The notes beneath the pieces were generated by a model, which saw only the letters and a list, made by a program, of their open reading frames with translations, did no database searches and had not been told where the DNA came from. From the NCBI GenBank assembly GCA_023898765.1, contig CP060238.1, positions 1,364,001-1,428,000 on the forward strand: a stretch of DNA of 64,000 nt, read 5' to 3'. The DNA is from Rhodospirillales bacterium (GTDB lineage: Bacteria > Pseudomonadota > Alphaproteobacteria > Micavibrionales > Micavibrionaceae). Position numbers and translations under genes: made by a program. Of the stretch, positions 25,746 through 33,938 are shown one piece after another; position 1 is the stretch's first letter, and each line of letters begins with the position of its first letter.

Positions 25746-25973
25746 GTGAGTGCTGCAATCAAAACTTCACTTCTTGGGTTAAATGACTCTCTTGAAAAAC
25801 TTGAGGCCGCCGTGGAAAAAGCCATGAAGCAGCCGAAATTGCCGCAGGACGACCTGTTCGGGGCGGTTTCGAACGGCAATCGTCAGGGCGGCGGCGACGT
25901 AAAGCTCTTCGCCAGGAGACTCGACAGCGCCATTGATAAAGTCGAAAAGCTTCTGAAAGAGAGCCGCGCGTAA
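25746..25973 (+). CDS. Small coiled-coil protein upstream of zapA (DUF4164-like)
   Basis: 75 residues, read from the GTG at 25746 behind AGGAAAGG. Two helical stretches (SLLGLNDSLEKLEAAVEKAM and VKLFARRLDSAIDKVEKLL) separated by a polar loop suggest a coiled coil. Small coiled-coil proteins annotated as DUF4164 commonly precede zapA in alphaproteobacteria, and the position here fits, 34 bases before zapA. A role in division-ring assembly, perhaps ZapB-like, is inferred from context only. Confidence 0.72.
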   Translation: MSAAIKTSLLGLNDSLEKLEAAVEKAMKQPKLPQDDLFGAVSNGNRQGGGDVKLFARRLDSAIDKVEKLLKESRA

Positions 25974-26007
25974 ACGTAGATAGAGCCAGCAGTAAAGGGG
26001 TAAGATT

Positions 26008-26349
26008 ATGTCTGAAGTCAATGTAACCATAAATGGCCGTGTCTATGGCATCGCCTGTGATGAAGGGCAGCAGCAGCGTGTGCTTGATCTGGCAAAATAC
26101 GTGGATGCGCGTCTGAGGGAAATCGCCCAGGCCGGCGCGGCGTCCAACGAGGCGCATTTGCTGGTTTTGACTTCCATTATCATGGCAGACGAGGTTTTTG
26201 ATCTCAAAGAGGGGCGCGATTCAAACCGCAGGTCGTCGGAGCCTCTCGGCGTGCGCATGAGCGAAGAAGATGAAACCGCCATTGTCGGGGCCATTGACCG
26301 GTTGGCCGGCCGCATTGATTCCATTGCCGGGAATATCCAAAAACTGTAG
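26008..26349 (+). CDS. zapA: Cell division protein ZapA
   Basis: 113 residues. N-terminal ZapA domain starting VNVTINGRVYGIACDEGQQQ, then LAKYVDARLREIA, with a long helix for dimerisation (LLVLTSIIMADEVFDL). ZapA binds FtsZ protofilaments and promotes their bundling at midcell. The C-terminal 30 residues (DRLAGRIDSIAGNIQKL) form another helix. It is followed by the probable 6S RNA and the 5-FCL gene, the classical zapA-ssrS-ygfA neighbourhood. Confidence 0.92.
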   Translation: MSEVNVTINGRVYGIACDEGQQQRVLDLAKYVDARLREIAQAGAASNEAHLLVLTSIIMADEVFDLKEGRDSNRRSSEPLGVRMSEEDETAIVGAIDRLAGRIDSIAGNIQKL

Positions 26350-26359
26350 AATAAACATT

Positions 26360-26515
26360 AGCTGCGGGGTTCGTGATACAGCTTTATCCCAGAGGCCTAT
26401 GCGTTTCGCATACGGGAACTGCCTCTGTCCAGGCCGTGGTCTGGTTATTGTGGTGCCCACCTGGTTTACCGGGCTTCATGCGGATATTTGATTTGTACAC
26501 GGCCTTCGCGGCGCC
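26360..26515 (+). ncRNA. ssrS: 6S RNA (probable)
   Basis: It lies between zapA and the 5-formyl-THF cyclo-ligase gene, the conserved position of 6S RNA. The ends close by pairing GCTGCG (26361-26366) with CGCGGC (26507-26512) and CGTG with CACG further in. A T-run follows at 26515. An internal hairpin is formed by AGAGGC and GCCTCT around TATGCG/CGCATA. Length about 155 nt. The boundaries are approximate. 6S RNA sequesters sigma70-RNA polymerase in slow growth. Confidence 0.65.
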
Positions 26516-26545
26516 TTTTTTAAAATGTGCAACGCATCGTTTTTC

Positions 26546-26657
26546 TAACACGAAGCACACGAAAATTTCACGAAGAGCACAAAGAAACAAAAAGTGTTCT
26601 CTGCGCGCAAAAAATGTCTTCGTGTACTTTTCTATGAACTTTTTTAACTTCGTGTTA
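26546..26657. repeat. Inverted-repeat element with CTTCGTG arms
   Basis: The terminal arms TAACACGAAG (26546-26555) and CTTCGTGTTA (26648-26657) are perfect inverted repeats, 112 bp overall. The interior carries further CACGAAG and CTTCGTG copies. It is related to the motif at 8819-8847 and 58711-58739. It occupies the leader between 6S RNA and the 5-FCL gene. Confidence 0.65.
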
Positions 26658-26666
26658 AAAAAAGAA

Positions 26667-27233
26667 GTGACTGAAAATAAAGAGACATTACGCCAGCAAG
26701 CAAGAGCGCATCTGGAGCATTTGCCGCCGGATCTTGCCGCGCCGGAAGAAGCGGCCGCACGTTTTTTCGAAGTCCTTAAACCCCGGCAGGGGCAGGTTGT
26801 GGCCGGATACTGGCCCAAGGGCAAAGAGTTTGATGTGCGCTATATCCTCGACGATCTTTTGAAAGAGGGCGTGACCTGCGCTCTTCCGGTCGTTCAAAAA
26901 GACAGCCTTGTTCTTGGCTTCCACAAATGGGATGAAGATGTGCCTCTGGAAAAGGGGGCGTTTGGGATTATGGAGCCGCAAGGTTCCGTGCCTGTTGATC
27001 CGGATATTGTCCTTGTGCCTCTTATGGCGTTTGACCGCCGCGGGTACAGGCTGGGGCATGGCGGAGGGTATTACGATGCGACGCTGGCGGCATTGCGGGC
27101 GCAAAAAGATATTCTGGCCGCGGGGGTTGGCTATTCCGAGCAAGCCGTGCTATTTCCTTTGCCGGTAGAGGAGCACGACCAGCGGCTTGATCTGATTGTA
27201 ACGCCCGGGGCGGTTCACGATTTTAGAAAGTAA
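26667..27233 (+). CDS. ygfA: 5-formyltetrahydrofolate cyclo-ligase
   Basis: 188 residues from the GTG at 26667 (VTENKETLRQQARAHLEHL). The enzyme converts 5-formyl-THF to 5,10-methenyl-THF with ATP. Motifs: AGYWPKGKEFDVRYI (substrate/ATP region), LVPLMAFDRRGYRLGHGGGYYDATL, the family signature, and VEEHDQRLDLIVTP. An ATG at 26634 would add eleven residues (MNFFNFVLKKE) that are encoded by a dispersed repeat, so the GTG is preferred. It sits directly behind 6S RNA and is followed by the YmdB-like gene three bases after the stop. Confidence 0.93.
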   Translation: MTENKETLRQQARAHLEHLPPDLAAPEEAAARFFEVLKPRQGQVVAGYWPKGKEFDVRYILDDLLKEGVTCALPVVQKDSLVLGFHKWDEDVPLEKGAFGIMEPQGSVPVDPDIVLVPLMAFDRRGYRLGHGGGYYDATLAALRAQKDILAAGVGYSEQAVLFPLPVEEHDQRLDLIVTPGAVHDFRK

Positions 27234-27236
27234 ACA

Positions 27237-28052
27237 ATGCGGATTTTATTCATTGGGGACATTATGGGGCGGTCGGGCCGGGAGGCGCTGGCAAAGAACC
27301 TGCCCGGTCTCAAGACGAAATTATCGCCCGACGTTATCATTGTGAATGGCGAGAATGCGGCGCACGGACTCGGGATTACCGGCAAAATCTGTGAAGAGTT
27401 TTACGATCTCGGCGTGGATTGCATTACTACAGGCAATCATGTCTGGGATCAGCGCGAAATTATTCCCTATATAAAAAACGACCCTAAATTGCTCCGGCCG
27501 ATCAACTTTCCGGACGAGGCCGCCGGGCGGGGGCTTTGTGTCCTGAGTTTGCAGACGGGCGAAAAAATTGCCGTGATCAATGTCATGGCCCGCCTCTTTA
27601 TGGACCCGCTGGACGACCCTTTCCGGACGGTAGACAAGGCATTGGAATCCTTAAAGCTGGGGCAGAATGTCCAGGCCGTTTTTGTCGATTTTCACGGGGA
27701 GGCCACCTCCGAGAAAATGGCGTTTGCGCATTATTTCGACGGGCGTGTGTCGGCCGTTGTGGGGACCCACACCCATGTTCCGACGGCGGATTGTCAGATA
27801 TTTTCGGGCGGGACGGCGTACCAGAGCGATGCGGGGATGAGCGGCGATTATAATAGTGTGATCGGAATGCGGACGGAAATTTCCCTTCAGCGTTTTCTGA
27901 AGAAAAAACCACCGGAACGCATGGTGCCGGCAGATGGCGAAGGGACGCTTTGCGGCTGCCTGATTGAGACAAGCGATCAAACGGGGCTGGCGGTTTCTAT
28001 TGCGCCGGTGCGATCTGGCGGGCGCCTCCAGCCGGCGTGTCCTGAAAGATAA
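27237..28052 (+). CDS. YmdB-like metallophosphoesterase (TIGR00282 family)
   Basis: 271 residues. Metallophosphoesterase motifs: GDIMGRSGREAL (about residues 7-18), VNGENAAHGLGIT, TTGNHVWDQREI (GNHxxD-type), GTHTHVPTAD, and YQSDAGMSGDYNSVIGM. Bacillus YmdB, the family model, hydrolyses cyclic nucleotides and affects biofilm and RNA decay; the substrate here is unknown. It begins three bases after the 5-FCL stop. Its last 56 bases overlap, tail to tail, the 3' end of the minus-strand gene 27997-28566. Confidence 0.93.
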   Translation: MRILFIGDIMGRSGREALAKNLPGLKTKLSPDVIIVNGENAAHGLGITGKICEEFYDLGVDCITTGNHVWDQREIIPYIKNDPKLLRPINFPDEAAGRGLCVLSLQTGEKIAVINVMARLFMDPLDDPFRTVDKALESLKLGQNVQAVFVDFHGEATSEKMAFAHYFDGRVSAVVGTHTHVPTADCQIFSGGTAYQSDAGMSGDYNSVIGMRTEISLQRFLKKKPPERMVPADGEGTLCGCLIETSDQTGLAVSIAPVRSGGRLQPACPER

Positions 28053-28566
28053 GATCAATTTCAGACGAAACGGTGGTTTCGATTTTCTTGAAATGCTCCT
28101 GGCAGGCTTTGGTAAAGATCCTTTCAAGATAGCTATAAGGAAGCCCGTCGCCCTCGTTGGAATAGAAGGAGGTCTTGATTGAGGCGCTAAAGGCGGCCAT
28201 GACGGATAAGGTGACTTTGTCCAGCGCGGAGGAGGCGGTGACAAATTCAAGAAGTTTACAGGCCAGATCATGCGTTTGTTTTTTTCCGCAGTACCCGCTG
28301 TTGGATTTAAGGTCCAGCGCAAGAAATTTCATTTCTCCAAGGATATGTTCGCCGTCTTCTTTTTTGAAGGCCACTGTTTTGTCCAGCAAAGCCTCTATAC
28401 GGTCAATATTTTTTTGGGCGCAAAGGTCAAAGCGGTCCCTGCTGGTTTGCAGAAGTGTTCTTGCTTTTTCAATATCCATTTTATGGATTCCGCCATATCC
28501 CGCTTTTCTTTTAAGCCGGTTGGAAGAGGGGACAATCTCGACATGTTGGGCAGGATGGCTAGCCAT
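27997..28566 (-). CDS. Uncharacterised partner protein of a response regulator
   Basis: 189 residues from the ATG at 28566, which overlaps the response regulator stop by eight bases. Predominantly helical and soluble, no signal peptide. Recognisable stretches are DIEKARTLLQTSRDRFD, EDGEHILGEMKFLALDL, THDLACKLLEFVTASSALD, and YSYLERIFTKACQEHFKKI. The helical make-up and coupling to a CheY-like protein suggest an HPt-like or regulator-binding function, but no convincing HPt histidine motif is visible, so this is conjecture. Its 3' end overlaps the convergent YmdB-like gene by 56 bases. Confidence 0.7.
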   Translation of the reverse strand: MASHPAQHVEIVPSSNRLKRKAGYGGIHKMDIEKARTLLQTSRDRFDLCAQKNIDRIEALLDKTVAFKKEDGEHILGEMKFLALDLKSNSGYCGKKQTHDLACKLLEFVTASSALDKVTLSVMAAFSASIKTSFYSNEGDGLPYSYLERIFTKACQEHFKKIETTVSSEIDLIFQDTPAGGARQIAPAQ

Positions 28567-29077
28567 AGTTAAAGATTCCCTCCGTATCGGTGGAGCGTCT
28601 TGCCGGGCAATGCTCCATGTCGGCGGTATTCTTTTTCCTGCGCCTGTCCGGTCCCCTGAAGTGAGGGGCCTGAACAAAAGGACGGGGTCTTTCGATAAGG
28701 CATGTCAGATGTTTCGCCAAAGCTTCAATCGAAAAAGGCTTCGCCAGAAATTCCGTGACGCCTGCTTCGCGGGCGTCCTCGATCATGGACATGTTTGTTT
28801 GCCCGGTCATCAGGATAATCGGAACGTCCGAATATTTATAAAGGGGAAGGTTCCGTATCTTTTTGGTCATCTCCAGACCGTCCATGCCGGGCATCATCCA
28901 GTCTGAAATGATAATGTCCGGGTTTTTTTCCCGATAAAGTTTTAATCCTGTCTGGCCGTCCGCGGCATGGAAAACCTCTCCAATCCCGAACGTTTTCAAA
29001 ATGGATATAATCAGTTCGCGCATAGGGTCGTTATCTTCAACAGCTAAAACCGAAATTTTGTGAAAAAAATAAGACAT
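28559..29077 (-). CDS. CheY-like response regulator with GPDRRR tail
   Basis: 172 residues. The receiver domain spans residues 6-125: acidic pair ED (14-15), phospho-acceptor D59 in IIISDWMMPGMDG, T in LMTGQT, and the lysine in FLAKPFS. A roughly 45-residue tail containing PHFRGPDRRRKKN follows instead of an output domain; similar GPDRRR tails occur in several alphaproteobacterial single-domain regulators. No histidine kinase gene is adjacent. It is coupled by an 8-base overlap to the unknown 189-residue protein. It is divergent from yebC across 252 bases that must hold both promoters. Confidence 0.92.
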   Translation of the reverse strand: MSYFFHKISVLAVEDNDPMRELIISILKTFGIGEVFHAADGQTGLKLYREKNPDIIISDWMMPGMDGLEMTKKIRNLPLYKYSDVPIILMTGQTNMSMIEDAREAGVTEFLAKPFSIEALAKHLTCLIERPRPFVQAPHFRGPDRRRKKNTADMEHCPARRSTDTEGIFNYG

Positions 29078-29329
29078 AGTTAATATTTATCTTAGTTTCG
29101 CGAATCTGCCCTGTTTATATACAGAAGCCGGACTTTTTCACAAAGAAGATAAATTCTCCTTTCCTGCGGGGTGTGAAACAATCTAAATAATGCACGGTTA
29201 ACTGACTTTCATTATCTCATAAGCATCATTTTGTTTGCAAAAAAGGGTTGGAATTGTGCGTTGCACCTTTGCATATCTGCGGGGTTTGTTTATGATTCTG
29301 CCACGGTTTTAATATAAGGATTCGGCACT

Positions 29330-30082
29330 ATGGCAGGTCATTCAAAATGGGCGAATATTCAGCACCGAAAAGGCAAGCAGGATAAGCTGCGGGCCAAAGC
29401 CTTTACCAAGGTGGGGCGGGAGATTATCGTGGCTTCCAAGCTGGGCGGAGGGGACCCGGATATGAACCCGCGGCTGCGGCTGGCGATTCAAAAGGCCAAG
29501 GCTGTGAATATGCCCAATGACCGGATTAAAAAAGCCATTCAGACCGGGGCGGGCGGTGCGGATACCGCCAATTACGAAGAAGTCCGCTATGAGGGGTACG
29601 GCCCGGCGGGCGTGGCGATCATTGTCGATGCGCTTACCGATAACAGGAACAGGACCTTTGCGCAGGTGCGCACGGCCTTTTCCAAATTTGGCGGAACATT
29701 GGGGGAAACCGGCTCTGTGGGGTTTATGTTCGACCGTGTGGGCCAGATTATTTATCCTGCGGACAAGGCGGATGCGGACGCGATGTTCGAGGCCGCTGTG
29801 GAGGCGGGCGCGGAAAACTGCGAAAGCGGGGAGGATATCCACGATATCCAGACGGCGCAGGAAGACTTGGCCGCCGTACGGGACGCTTTGGAGGAAAAAT
29901 TCGGGGAGGCCGAAAAAGCCGATCTGACATGGCAACCCAACACGATGAACGAACTGAACGAAGACCAGGCCGCCACCCTGATGAATCTGATAGAGGCGCT
30001 GGAAGACGATGACGATGTCCAGACGGTGACAACCAATATGGACGTCGATGACGCCATTCTTGAAAAACTCATGGCAGAATGA
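29330..30082 (+). CDS. yebC: YebC/PmpR family protein
   Basis: 250 residues. N-terminal MAGHSKWANIQHRKGKQD, then PNDRIKKAIQTGAGG, YEEVRYEGYGPAGVAIIVDA, DNRNRTFAQVRTAFSKFGG. The family comprises YebC-type proteins described as transcriptional regulators and, more recently, as factors helping translation through difficult stretches. It precedes ruvC by 46 bases, the standard yebC-ruvCAB arrangement. The length is typical. Confidence 0.96.
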   Translation: MAGHSKWANIQHRKGKQDKLRAKAFTKVGREIIVASKLGGGDPDMNPRLRLAIQKAKAVNMPNDRIKKAIQTGAGGADTANYEEVRYEGYGPAGVAIIVDALTDNRNRTFAQVRTAFSKFGGTLGETGSVGFMFDRVGQIIYPADKADADAMFEAAVEAGAENCESGEDIHDIQTAQEDLAAVRDALEEKFGEAEKADLTWQPNTMNELNEDQAATLMNLIEALEDDDDVQTVTTNMDVDDAILEKLMAE

Positions 30083-30128
30083 GGGATTGGGCTGTTATTT
30101 GTTCACGTTTTGTGCTTATATATGACCT

Positions 30129-30638
30129 ATGAGGATTTTAGGCATAGATCCGGGGCTGGTAAAGACGGGGTGGGGGGTTGTCGATTTCACGGGCAATCGG
30201 CTGTCTTATGTGGCTTGCGGCCTGATCAGGACCGATTCTGCCGATGATCTTCCGCAGCGGCTGAAAACGATTGATGATAAAATGAGCGAAGTTGTGGAAC
30301 GCTGGGAGCCCGATATGGCTGCGATTGAGGAGACTTTTGTGAATAAAAACCCCGCTTCGGCCCTAAAACTTGGCGTTGCGCGGGGCGTGGCGATGGTGGT
30401 GCCGGCCAGGATGGGACTGCCGGTGGCCGAATATCCGGCCAATCTTGTGAAAAAGTCTGTGGTCGGGGCCGGAAAGGCCGGAAAAAATCAGGTGGGGACG
30501 ATGATTAAAATTCTGTTGCCCGCCAGCGGCGAGATGGGAGAGGACGAGGCCGATGCGCTGGCTGTGGCGATTTGCCATGCGCATCATGCGTCTTCTTTCG
30601 GCAAATTCGGCGGAAAACTTGCGGGGGCGGCGAGATGA
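30129..30638 (+). CDS. ruvC: Holliday junction resolvase RuvC
   Basis: 169 residues. Catalytic acidic residues are visible in ILGIDPGLVKTGWG (D near the start), AAIEETFVNKNP and GEDEADALAVAICHAH. RuvC cuts Holliday junctions symmetrically in concert with the RuvAB branch-migration motor. The stop overlaps the ruvA start (ATGA), so ruvC, ruvA, ruvB and ybgC are translationally chained. Confidence 0.96.
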   Translation: MRILGIDPGLVKTGWGVVDFTGNRLSYVACGLIRTDSADDLPQRLKTIDDKMSEVVERWEPDMAAIEETFVNKNPASALKLGVARGVAMVVPARMGLPVAEYPANLVKKSVVGAGKAGKNQVGTMIKILLPASGEMGEDEADALAVAICHAHHASSFGKFGGKLAGAAR

Positions 30639-31264
30639 TCGGCAAGCTTTCAGGCGTTTTGGACAGCGCGGCGGACGGGCAGCTTATCCTCGATGTCGGC
30701 GGGGTCGGGTATCTGGTTTCCTGCAGTCCGCGCACGCTCTCGCGTTGCGGTCAGAAGGGGGACCCGCTTTCCCTGTATATTGATACCCATATGCGCGAAG
30801 AGTCCCTGACGCTTTTCGGTTTTCTAGACCAGAAGGAGCAACATTGGTTCCGTCTTCTCTATAGCGTTCAGGGCGTAGGCCCGAAAGCGGCGATGGCGAT
30901 TCTGGGCGTTTGCCCGCCGGAGCAGATCGGCTTTGCCATCGCATCCGGCGACAAGGCGGCGATCACGCAGGCGCCGGGCGTGGGGCCGAAACTGGCGGCG
31001 CGTATTGTAACCGAGCTGAAAGACAAGGCCGCCAAGATAGATATTGCGCCGGGGCGGGCGGCTGTAACGGCAGGCGTTTTTGGCGCGCAGGAGCAGGAAT
31101 CAGGGATAGACCATGATGCGGTCTCGGCGCTTGTAAATCTGGGGTATGCGCGCTCGGAATCTTTCCGGGCCGTTTTGCAGGCCAAGGAAAAAGCGCCCGA
31201 AAAATCCGTGAATGATAATTTGCAGCATTTGATTAAACTGGCGCTGAAAGAGCTAAGCCTATGA
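30635..31264 (+). CDS. ruvA: Holliday junction DNA helicase subunit RuvA
   Basis: 209 residues from the ATG at 30635 inside the ruvC stop. OB-fold N-terminus MIGKLSGVLDSAADGQLILDV; two helix-hairpin-helix motifs (VQGVGPKAAMAIL and APGVGPKLAARIVTELKDK, about residues 75-125); a flexible linker; and a C-terminal RuvB-binding helix bundle (DAVSALVNLGYARSESFRAV). RuvA binds the four-way junction as a tetramer. The stop overlaps the ruvB start by four bases. Confidence 0.96.
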   Translation: MIGKLSGVLDSAADGQLILDVGGVGYLVSCSPRTLSRCGQKGDPLSLYIDTHMREESLTLFGFLDQKEQHWFRLLYSVQGVGPKAAMAILGVCPPEQIGFAIASGDKAAITQAPGVGPKLAARIVTELKDKAAKIDIAPGRAAVTAGVFGAQEQESGIDHDAVSALVNLGYARSESFRAVLQAKEKAPEKSVNDNLQHLIKLALKELSL

Positions 31265-32289
31265 ACAATCCCGCGTTGCAATCCCGCGAACAACAGGCAG
31301 GGGAAAAAAGCCTCGAAAATTCGCTGCGTCCCTTAAGGCTGGAAGAGTTTGTCGGGCAGGAATCCTTGCGGGAAAACCTGAAAGTTTTTATTCAGGCGGC
31401 CGGCAAGCGCGGCGATGCGATCGACCATGTTCTTTTCTTTGGTCCGCCGGGTCTGGGCAAAACCACACTGGCGCAGATTGTGGCCAGGGAAATGGGGGTA
31501 GGGTTTCGGGCCACGTCCGGCCCGATCATCAGCAAGGCCGGCGATCTGGCGGCGATCCTGACCAATCTGGAGCCGCACGATGTTTTGTTTATTGACGAAA
31601 TCCACCGCCTGAATGCGTCCGTGGAGGAAATTCTGTATCCCGCGATGGAAGACCGGAAACTGGATCTGATTATCGGGGAAGGCCCGGCGGCACGCTCCGT
31701 CCAGATTGATTTGCCGCCTTTTACCCTGATCGGGGCGACTACGCGCAGCGGGCTTCTCGGTGGTCCCTTGCGCGACCGTTTTGGCATCCCCTTGCGGCTG
31801 GAATTTTATACGGATCAGGAGCTGTCCCGCATTGTGGCGCGCTCTGCCGCGCTTTTGGATATGGATATAAGCGCGGACGGCGCGCTTGAAATTGCGCGGC
31901 GCTCCCGCGGCACGCCGCGTATTGCAGGGCGCCTGACCCGGCGCGTGCGGGACTTTGCCGCTGTGGAAGGCAGTGGGAAAGTCGATGCAAAAATCGCAGA
32001 TTCGGCGCTGCGGAAACTCGATGTGGACGGAAACGGGCTGGACGGTATGGACCGGCGTTATCTGACCTGTATCATTGAAAATTACGGGGGTGGCCCTGTG
32101 GGTGTGGAAACGATCGCGGCTGTCTTATCCGAGGAGCGCGATGTGATCGAAGATGTGATCGAGCCTTATTTGATGCAGCAGGGGCTAGTGCAACGCACCC
32201 CGCGCGGGCGGGTCATTTCCAAAAAAGGATATAAATATTTTGGACTTTCCCCCAAGACGGACGATACGCCGGAGCTGTTTGAAGAATGA
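31261..32289 (+). CDS. ruvB: Holliday junction DNA helicase RuvB
   Basis: 342-residue AAA+ ATPase. RPLRLEEFVGQESLRENL; Walker A FFGPPGLGKTTLAQIVA (about residues 60-76); Walker B DVLFIDEIHRLN (about 105-116); sensor region LIGATTRSGLLGGPLRDRFG; arginine finger area RSRGTPRIAGRLTRRVRDFA; winged helix YLMQQGLVQRTPRGRVISKKG. It drives branch migration with RuvA. The stop overlaps the ybgC start (ATGA). Confidence 0.97.
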   Translation: MNNPALQSREQQAGEKSLENSLRPLRLEEFVGQESLRENLKVFIQAAGKRGDAIDHVLFFGPPGLGKTTLAQIVAREMGVGFRATSGPIISKAGDLAAILTNLEPHDVLFIDEIHRLNASVEEILYPAMEDRKLDLIIGEGPAARSVQIDLPPFTLIGATTRSGLLGGPLRDRFGIPLRLEFYTDQELSRIVARSAALLDMDISADGALEIARRSRGTPRIAGRLTRRVRDFAAVEGSGKVDAKIADSALRKLDVDGNGLDGMDRRYLTCIIENYGGGPVGVETIAAVLSEERDVIEDVIEPYLMQQGLVQRTPRGRVISKKGYKYFGLSPKTDDTPELFEE

Positions 32290-32687
32290 AACATAACTGT
32301 GATTTCCGGGTCTATTACGAAGATACCGATGCGGGCGGGATCATGTATCACGCCAGCTTTATCCGCTTTTGCGAACGGGGGCGGACGGAGTTCCTGCGCA
32401 ATCTGGGGTTAAGCTGTTCTTCCTTAAGCGAAGAGGACGGTCTTTTGTTTGTGATCCGGCATCTGGAGGCGGATTATTTCAAATCTGCGAATCTGGACGA
32501 TCTTTTGCGGGTTGAAAGCCGCATAAAAACGTTGAAAAATACGTCCTTTGTCATGGAACAGTCTATTTTTTGCCAGGATTCTATGCTCTTTTCGATGACG
32601 GTGACGGTTGTTTGCGTGGATAAGACATCAAAACCCGTTCGTATTCCCGAAAAAGTACGGGAGAAATTTGAAGCCTATCAGGAGTAA
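32286..32687 (+). CDS. ybgC: YbgC-type acyl-CoA thioesterase
   Basis: 133 residues, hotdog fold. The signature VYYEDTDAGGIMYHASFIRF, with the catalytic aspartate, and FCERGRTEFLRNLGL identify the Tol-Pal-associated YbgC thioesterase. It hydrolyses acyl-CoA or acyl-ACP esters and is linked to phospholipid metabolism. The start overlaps the ruvB stop, and tolQ begins six bases after its stop, so it joins the ruv and tol genes in one transcript. Confidence 0.95.
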   Translation: MKHNCDFRVYYEDTDAGGIMYHASFIRFCERGRTEFLRNLGLSCSSLSEEDGLLFVIRHLEADYFKSANLDDLLRVESRIKTLKNTSFVMEQSIFCQDSMLFSMTVTVVCVDKTSKPVRIPEKVREKFEAYQE

Positions 32688-32693
32688 ATAAAC

Positions 32694-33476
32694 ATGGACG
32701 AAACATCCAGAGCCGTTGACGCAAGCGCAGTCGGGGAGTCTTTTTCCGGCGATTTGAGTATGATCGGCCTGTTCATGCAGGCGGATCTTATTGTGAAGAT
32801 CGTTATGATGATTCTCATCTTTTCGTCCGTGTGGTGCTGGGCCATTATTTTTGAAAAACGCGCGACGCTTGGAAAGCTTAATCGCCGTGCCAACAAGTTT
32901 GAAGACGCGTTCTGGTCGGGGGAGCCTTTGGACAAGCTCTACCAGCGTATAAAAAAAGGGCCGCAGGACCCGCTTCTCAAAACATTTTCTTCGGGAATGG
33001 AAGAGTGGCAAAATACGGTGGCGGGCGGCATTCCGGGAAAGGAAAGCATGCAGGCCTCCTTGCGTCAGCGGGTCGAGCGCGCGATGAGCAATATGATCAA
33101 CAATGAAATGAACCGGCTGGAACGGGGGATGACGTTTCTGGCGACGGTCGGTTCCACGGCGCCTTTTATCGGCCTGTTTGGTACGGTCTGGGGGATTATG
33201 AATTCTTTTACGGCGATTGCGCAGACGAACAATACCTCTCTGGCTGTGGTGGCGCCGGGGATTGCAGAGGCCTTGTTCGCCACGGCTCTGGGGCTTGTGG
33301 CGGCCATTCCGGCCGTAGTGGCCTATAACGGTTTCAGTTCACAGCTCGGACGCTACGCTGGACGGCTGGACGGGTTTGTCTCCGAGTTTTCCGCAATTTT
33401 ATCGCGGCATCTGGAATCGCAGGAAGGAAAGGGGCAAGGGCAGGACTCGAAAAAACAGGGACGCTATGGGACTTAG
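32694..33476 (+). CDS. tolQ: Tol-Pal system proton channel TolQ
   Basis: 260 residues with three membrane helices: LIVKIVMMILIFSSVWCWAI (about 30-50), GMTFLATVGSTAPFIGLFGTVWGIM (about 142-166), and LFATALGLVAAIPAVVAYNGF (about 186-206). It is a MotA/TolQ/ExbB-family inner-membrane protein that with TolR converts proton flow to work on the cell envelope. The last eleven bases overlap tolR. The C-terminal tail is short and polar. Confidence 0.95.
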   Translation: MDETSRAVDASAVGESFSGDLSMIGLFMQADLIVKIVMMILIFSSVWCWAIIFEKRATLGKLNRRANKFEDAFWSGEPLDKLYQRIKKGPQDPLLKTFSSGMEEWQNTVAGGIPGKESMQASLRQRVERAMSNMINNEMNRLERGMTFLATVGSTAPFIGLFGTVWGIMNSFTAIAQTNNTSLAVVAPGIAEALFATALGLVAAIPAVVAYNGFSSQLGRYAGRLDGFVSEFSAILSRHLESQEGKGQGQDSKKQGRYGT

Positions 33477-33924
33477 AATAGATTTTTCTTCCGGCTCCCG
33501 GCGCAGCGGGCGCGCCTCGCACCGCCCCATGTCGGAGATCAATGTTACGCCGCTTGTGGATGTGATGCTGGTGTTGCTGATTGTATTTATGATTGCCGCG
33601 CCGCTTTTAACCACGGGCGTCCCGATCGATCTGCCTGATTCCGGTGCCAAAGCGCTGTCCGAGGAAGACAATAAGCCGCTGGAAGTGTCTATTTCCAAAG
33701 ACGCGCTGTATGTCGGGGAAACGGAAGTCAAGCGGGCGCGGCTGATAAAATTGCTCACTTCCATGACCCAGAACAATCCGGACCGCCGAATCTATATCCG
33801 CGCGGATAAGGGACTCGATTACGGGGAGGTTATGGATATTTTGGGGGCTATCAACGGGGCAGGCTTTCGAAAAGTGGCCCTTGTGTCTAATTCTTCCTCC
33901 GGTTCGACCTCAAAAAGGCCATAA
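33466..33924 (+). CDS. tolR: Tol-Pal system protein TolR
   Basis: 152 residues from the ATG at 33466, overlapping tolQ by eleven bases. A basic N-terminus is followed by MSEINVTPLVDVMLVLLIVFMIAAP, the single ExbD/TolR membrane helix with the essential aspartate, then a periplasmic domain (IYIRADKGLDYGEVMDILGAINGAGFRKVALVS). The longer open frame starting inside tolQ is not supported. It forms the stator with TolQ. Confidence 0.95.
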   Translation: MGLRIDFSSGSRRSGRASHRPMSEINVTPLVDVMLVLLIVFMIAAPLLTTGVPIDLPDSGAKALSEEDNKPLEVSISKDALYVGETEVKRARLIKLLTSMTQNNPDRRIYIRADKGLDYGEVMDILGAINGAGFRKVALVSNSSSGSTSKRP

Positions 33925-33938
33925 AGTTCGGTAGATTT

